Shown one piece after another: positions 1-64,000 of a stretch of DNA of 64,000 nucleotides (positions are counted from its first letter, which is position 1; each line of letters begins with the position of its first letter). The notes under the pieces are model-generated. The model was not told where the DNA came from. It ran no database searches and was given only the letters and a program-made list of their open reading frames with translations. This DNA comes from Unio delphinus (Eukaryota > Mollusca > Bivalvia > Unionida > Unionidae), in the NCBI GenBank assembly GCA_029339505.1, contig JAQISU010000167.1, forward strand, positions 2,184,501 through 2,248,500, read 5' to 3'. A program made the translations under genes and the position numbers.

Positions 1-1114
1 CATGTTATATGTGGATTACACTTTTTCTGCTTGGATTCCGCTTTTTGATCACTTGGATCACACTTTTTCCAAATCATGGGTTGGCATGTATGCATTAAAG
101 GTACCAACTGAGCTATTGTGGATATGGCCCTGCATACCTCATGCATTGTCTGTTATCTGTCATGCATCCATCAGCATTTGCTATTTCAATTTCTCAGAAA
201 CCATTGTTGCAATTTTAGCCAAACTTGTCATAGTGCATCCTCGCATGAATGGTTTTCAAATTTGTACAGATAATTGACTATAAATTATGGCCACCAATAC
301 TAGCAATAGATGAATGTATAAAAACAACTGAAGAGAAATTGAGCAAATTTGACCGAAGGCATCTTGGCATAAAGACCTTTCAGGTTTATACTCAGATGAT
401 GCTGATACTCTGTAAAAATGAATCCACCATTACTTGAAATAGTAAAACCTTCAAATGACTTCTTTCTCAAACATCATCTGAACATCTGTTAATTTCCCCC
501 AATACTTGAAATAGAAAAATCTTTGAATTCCTCAATAACAGTTGAAAAACTGTTGAATAGATTTTGACCAAATTCTAAATAAGCATCATGGGTTATATTC
601 CTTTCAGATTAGTACAAAAGATGCCACTTTTTCATTATCAAAATCCGTTAAACAACTCAGAACTTGAATCCAACCAGTTTTTACAGAAAAGATTCTGGTA
701 TGGATGCTTACGCTTGATACAAGTCTTGTAGATCTGCCATCCAATGCGGGCACTCTTATTTAAAATGGAAGAATCTTTAAATGACTTCATCTCAAAAACC
801 ACATAACAGAACCTTGTCTTTGATGTCCTTTCAAGTTTATATATAAATATAGCAAACACTTCAAAAATTAGGAACAAATTTTCAAAACTTTTTTAAAAAT
901 GGTTGAACAGAACCGAATCAGATTTGACATAAAGCATTCGGTCATGAATGCCCTTTACATTTATACACTGGTACCAGTCACCCCATTTGTTTTATGCTTT
1001 TACAAAAATGTGCAAAAACTGTCTTGTGACTTCTCTTAAACCACTTTTGACAAAAAAAAAACACATTCTAGCCTAAGATACTAATCTACCAGCATCTGCA
1101 GTCTCAAAACTCAG

Positions 1115-1400
1115 AACAGACTCTTACAAAAACTGCTAACTGCAGTCACTAAATACAGAACAGACTTTTTTAATAACTGCTAAATTCAGTCACTAAACAC
1201 AGAACAGATTCTTACAGTAACTGCTAAATGCAGTCACTAAACACAGAACAGATTCTTACAATAACTGCTAAATTCAGTCACTAAACACAACAGATTCTTA
1301 CAATAACTGCTAAATTCAGTCACTACACACAGAACAGATTCTTACAATAACTGCTAACTGCAGTCACTAAACACAGAACAGACTATTATAATAACTGCTG
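1115..1400. repeat. Minisatellite, about 46-bp unit, 6-7 copies
   Basis: The unit contains gaacagattcttacaataac followed by tgctaaattcagtcactaaa. Copies are about 80-95% alike and grade out at both ends. Confidence 0.85.
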
Positions 1401-2629
1401 AGAAGAATTTAACCAGACTTGAATGACAGCATACTGGAATGAAATCCTTAGGGATGAACAAACATGTTGATACACTATCGGGTATTATTGATGGCTAAAT
1501 AAAACAAGAGTGAATCCTTGTGAAAATAATTTTGATACAATCAAATAATGAAAGAAATTTCTACAGAAAGCATCCTACTGTCCATTATTTCTTGACCATA
1601 TGTATTTGACAGTAGGCAGGTGTCTGCCAGGTTAGCAATTTTGGGTTCATTTAAGTGTGTTATTAAACAGCTCACCAAGTTATCCTATTTCCATTAAGTG
1701 TTTACTTGACTGGATATGACAGGACAATTGTATCACTTTTTGGCAGGGATATTAGCATCAAGATTTCTCAGTTGAATTGTTTCTAAAGTAATATTTTCTA
1801 CATTGGTTTTTATATGCACCTAAACTTTAGCATTTTATAAGTTTGTTGAAGTTTTTGCCTCAGTATTGCTTTCTTGTCTTGCCTAGTTGGTATTGATGTT
1901 AATATTCTGTGTTAAATCTTTTAAAGTCATACATTCTTTTTTTATGTTTGTAATATGCATTTAGTTTATACCCATTAGAAACCTTGACACAAGTTTTCCG
2001 AGTTTGGATTTAGGATTTAGAGCTGGAGTTAGACTTTGTATCATAATATCATCAGAACTTGTGTCTTTGGATAATAAAATAGGTATTAACCTGTCCAGCT
2101 TGTACACTGATATTTTTTGAGGCTTCTTTCAGGATTTGTTTCCCATATTGGGGACAAAATATACCATATGGTGATTTTTCTTTTTTGACATTTTTGGCTG
2201 CTTAAACTTGTATATACATAGTTTTGGGTTTGGAGTCTAGGAATCCAAAGGCACCATGAATGGAAGCAGCAAACTTGGTATAAAATGCATCATAATTTAT
2301 CTGTTGTTACATAAACAAATTCTGTGTTCATATTGGCAAGCCATTTAAACAGTGTAATATTTGCTATGAGATAAGCTCTTTTTTTTGTTGATATTTTTGG
2401 TAGCAGAGTTCAACCAGACATGGCCCTATCTTATTGTGGATCTTTGTGACAATGATGTCAGACTATCAGCCATTTTCTAGTAATTAATATATCAGACCTT
2501 TTTATGTGGATGGTAAGTAAAATTACTCTTCTTTTGACTCTATCCAATTTTCTTGTAGTAGTCAGATATGTCCCCTTTTGAAAGTTTCCCTGGTGAAAGC
2601 ATTGTCCAGCTGATTTTTGATGTTACAGC

Positions 2630-2690
2630 CTCCCGCATCCGAGATGGATGCCCTAACCACTAGGCCACCAGAGTGGTCGTTTTTAGTTCC
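2630..2690 (-). mobile_element. tRNA-derived SINE head fragment
   Basis: The reverse complement holds ggtggcctagtggttagggc and atccatctcggatgcgggag, a tRNA-like head close to the SINE family at 33.0 kb. Only the head is recognisable. Confidence 0.5.
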
Positions 2691-3235
2691 CCTAATAATA
2701 AAATGTTAGACCATTTTAAAAGAATAGCTGCATTGTAAGTTGTAAGAACAGCATAAGAAATAATTTGTCCATCACAGATCTTCAAATACTATCATAATTT
2801 TATATTTTTTTTACTGTATGTGACCCATTTCTGAGAAGACGGATGGGTTTCTTTAATTTGAAACTTTGCCTCACAGATTTATTTAATAAGTAAACAAGTT
2901 AATTAACAGACCAGTCTGTACTTTTAAAGAAATTGGATCCATATATTAAGTGAAATGGGCTTTTTTGGTTTGACTTCAGGATGGACCTTCTTAGAGCAGG
3001 TATTTTGTTTTGAAATTTAAAACCATGTCCAATCAGAAAAAGGGTTAATCAACATCACTTTACCAATTTTTAAAAGAAGAATATGAGATTGGTGCAGACA
3101 GTGTTTGGGTTGTGCACTTTATCATCAGCTCATTGCAGAATTTGTGGACTTTATAATCATTTTGCAAAAGTTAGACATGTAGACTAAAGTTAGTGTTGAA
3201 TATAGATAATTTTTCAGCTTAATTTGGTTATGTGT

Positions 3236-3415
3236 AGCATTATGTGACTATGGTGATTGCTATAATACTCCTAAAAAACTGCACAGACCCAAATCTGCAT
3301 TATGTGACTATGTTGATTGCTATAATACTCCTAAAAAACTGCACAGACCCAAATCTGCATTATGTGACTATGCTGCTTGCTATAATACTCCTAAAAAACT
3401 GCACAAAAATGCATT
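3236..3415. repeat. 60-bp tandem repeat, three copies
   Basis: The first two copies are almost identical and the third is shortened at its end. The unit starts with cattatgtgactatg. The period divisible by three opens a spurious 97-codon frame. Confidence 0.88.
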
Positions 3416-4151
3416 ATGTGATAATGAAGTACAAAATAATACAAGTCAATGACAAAAAAACTTTCTTTCTGAATCTTTATACATCATGTTTAGGGTTAAG
3501 AATAAGAAATTACAAAATCTGTTTAAAAACGTGGTAATTATTTCATCAGTTCTCTACAATGTGTCAGATCTGTCTATCAATTGGTATATCATGGTCTGCA
3601 CAACCATGACAAATACATGAAATTTAGAAGTCTTGAAAATGTTTTGAAATTAAAATTTGTTGGTTTCATCCTTGAAAAAAGTTTCAAAATTTATTGAAAA
3701 ACTGAATTACAGTTGCAGAGAATTCATTGAATATACCAGATAAAATACAAAACATTTAAACTTAATTTATGTTTCACATTTCAGATTAATGCATTGTCAT
3801 TGGAATATTTTTTCCCAAAACAATTAAAATAAAATTTAATGGATCAAATGATACTTTGCATTGATAGATGGAGTAGCATCTCTTAGCTCTTGTAGCATCC
3901 ACATTTTTGTTTTTGTTCTTTCTAGTTTTCTCTATTTATGAAGTAATAAACTTAGTCAAACATAGAGATTATGTAAATTTCATTAAAAAAATACTCCTTG
4001 AAATCTTTTTGTGCTGCTGAAAACTCTTTGAAAAGTCCTTGAAAATTTTGTAGACAGGTTTGTATGAGCCATGGCACATTTTCCAAAGTGAATAATTACT
4101 GATTATGGAAATTATTTTGTCTTTAAAAGAAGGTAATCTTGTATTTTCCAG

Positions 4152-62529
<58,378 letters not shown>

Positions 62530-62719
62530 GTAAGTCATTTATTTGTATCCATGACAGATACCATCTGATTCTGTCTTTCAATAACTCACAAGACGGTAAG
62601 TAATTTGTATCTGTGCCAGATACCTTCTTTTTCTATCTTTCAGAAACTCACTGTATGTTGTCAGTTATTTACATCCTTGCCAGATAACTTCTGAGGCAGT
62701 CATTCCATAACTTGGAGGA

Positions 62720-64000
62720 TCGTCCATTGTTATTAAGGTTCTAGGTGTTAACATTATGATAGCTCACTTGTAATATTGACTGTAAATATGGTTTTGACTG
62801 GGATTTAGTAGAATATGAAAAATCTATACATGTCCATTGCATATCTAATAATTTATGGAGAAAAAAAAGAAACAATTATCAAGAAACAGAACCATTTACT
62901 CAGAGAAAAAAGTAAATGGCTTAATTTAAAGAAGACGTAGGTATTAACTTAATAAGCATAGTGTGTAACTGGTCACATGACAGATTACAGCTTTGTGATT
63001 TGGATGTAATCACTGTAACATCGGAGAAAAACATCACAAGTCTGTAAAACTATCCATCGAATCCCACAAACAAATGTTTCTTTCAGGTAAAATAAACAAA
63101 GACCTTGTTCACCCTCCAGGCAATACAGAATAACTCTTAAGACAATATATACAACCACTATGTCAACTTCGTCACTGCAGTGACAATTTGCGACATGTAC
63201 ATTAGCCTGGTTTATTACTTATCAATTGGTCAATGTTACAGATGATTACATATATGTTAGTGGTATTTGTGTATGTTCTCTCGATATGGTCATTTTTAGG
63301 TATACTGGATCCTACTCAAATACGGGCTGTATCTATGACAAGGCTGGGAACCGGGCTAAGTGTGGAAATAGTCTACATGTACTTTAGTCTGGTTTACAAA
63401 AGAAACTATAAAACACTATGAGCTAATCTACAAAATTTCATATATTGGTTGCCAGCCTATGTTTTAAAATGGTATATGCTGTCATTTATACAGGGATTAA
63501 ATAAAGATTGGTGGAGTTTATCCCATTTCTTGCGATGCAGTCGCTCATAGCCATGTCAAAATGCATATTTTGCCAAGACATCATGGTTGCTGGTCACATT
63601 CAGTAGGTGGTTGCTCATGACAAAATGTTTATATAATACAATTAATCCATGGGTTAAGATTGTGGTAAAAAATGACAGGTGGTTACTCGCAGCTGGTTTT
63701 ACTGTATTATGTACAAATACACGCAGAATGCATTTTTTGTTGCCAATAACAAAATTATGTATGACATTTAAAAATTAATTTGTTTCGTCTGTCTATAATC
63801 CAAGAATTATTTCAAGTTTCATGGTTCCATAGAGATTTCAAGATACAGTTATTATTATTCAATATTCTAGTCATAATTGAAAACACTTACTTTCTTTTTA
63901 CTTCAAAACTGAATATGTTATTGTTGAGAGAGATGGTAATGGGACATTACTTCTTTAAAACTGAATATGTTATTGTTGACAGATACTTCTTTAAAACTGT
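62720..64000. other. NF1: NF1 intron after exon 18 (partial)
   Basis: No further exon was recognised. At the very end (63900-64000) the text cttctttaaaactgaatatg ttattgttga repeats twice, probably the start of another tandem array running out of the window. Confidence 0.5.

Larger units (their letters stand above)
1..4151. other. NF1: NF1 intron upstream of exon 1 of window (partial)
   Basis: No exon was recognised. At about 160-260 is a copy of a dispersed repeat (core ttctcagaaaccattgttgc) related to one at 39.4-39.8 kb. A minisatellite lies at 1115-1400, a SINE head at 2630-2690 and a three-copy 60-bp repeat at 3236-3415. The remaining stretches (300-1100, 1400-2600, 2700-3230, 3420-4150) are AT-rich with nothing I can identify. 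Confidence 0.6.

Overview
This is animal nuclear DNA: an AT-rich stretch dominated by introns, carrying the middle part of one large, highly split gene on the + strand. The gene is the orthologue of neurofibromin (NF1), the Ras GTPase-activating protein mutated in neurofibromatosis type 1. Very long introns, dense minisatellites, tRNA-derived SINEs ending in a 'gaaaaatggc(a/g)ttaaac'-type tail and AT-rich MITE-like elements suggest a marine invertebrate, most likely a bivalve mollusc. The species cannot be fixed from sequence alone. No bacterial, viral or organellar genes were seen.

Eighteen consecutive NF1 exon positions can be read between 4152 and 62529. They join in frame with GT-AG introns into about 752 codons without a gap relative to the human protein. 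In order they encode the C-terminal half of the RasGAP domain (4152-29724), the Sec14-like lipid-binding domain (31919 to about 40560), the PH-like module (about 40560-48021) and the start of the HEAT-like helical region (49098-62529). The gene's 5' part, including the catalytic arginine finger, and its 3' part lie outside the window.

The main discovery is that the second exon position is occupied twice. Exon 2A (11192-11316) and exon 2B (18197-18333) are diverged copies encoding the same part of the RasGAP domain. They have the same phases and intact splice sites. Using both, or neither, shifts the frame into an early stop, so a productive mRNA must choose one. Exon 2B keeps the FLRFINPA signature. 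Exon 2A reads FLCYFNPA and so lacks the conserved arginine. Vertebrate NF1 has its own regulated alternative exon (legacy 23a) in the same part of this domain, so this looks like an independent solution to making a weak-GAP isoform.

A second theme is that several tandem arrays grew out of exon-intron junctions. Arrays abut or include the donors of exons 5, 12 and 18 and the acceptor of exon 9, leaving rows of duplicate splice sites. The rest is intron with more than 20 minisatellite arrays (the largest being a 117-bp array at 34.8-38.2 kb and a 54-bp array at 43.1-46.4 kb), two SINE families, a MITE inside a (TA)n tract and a long near-perfect palindrome. The long open frames inside arrays are by-products of periods divisible by three and are not called as genes.
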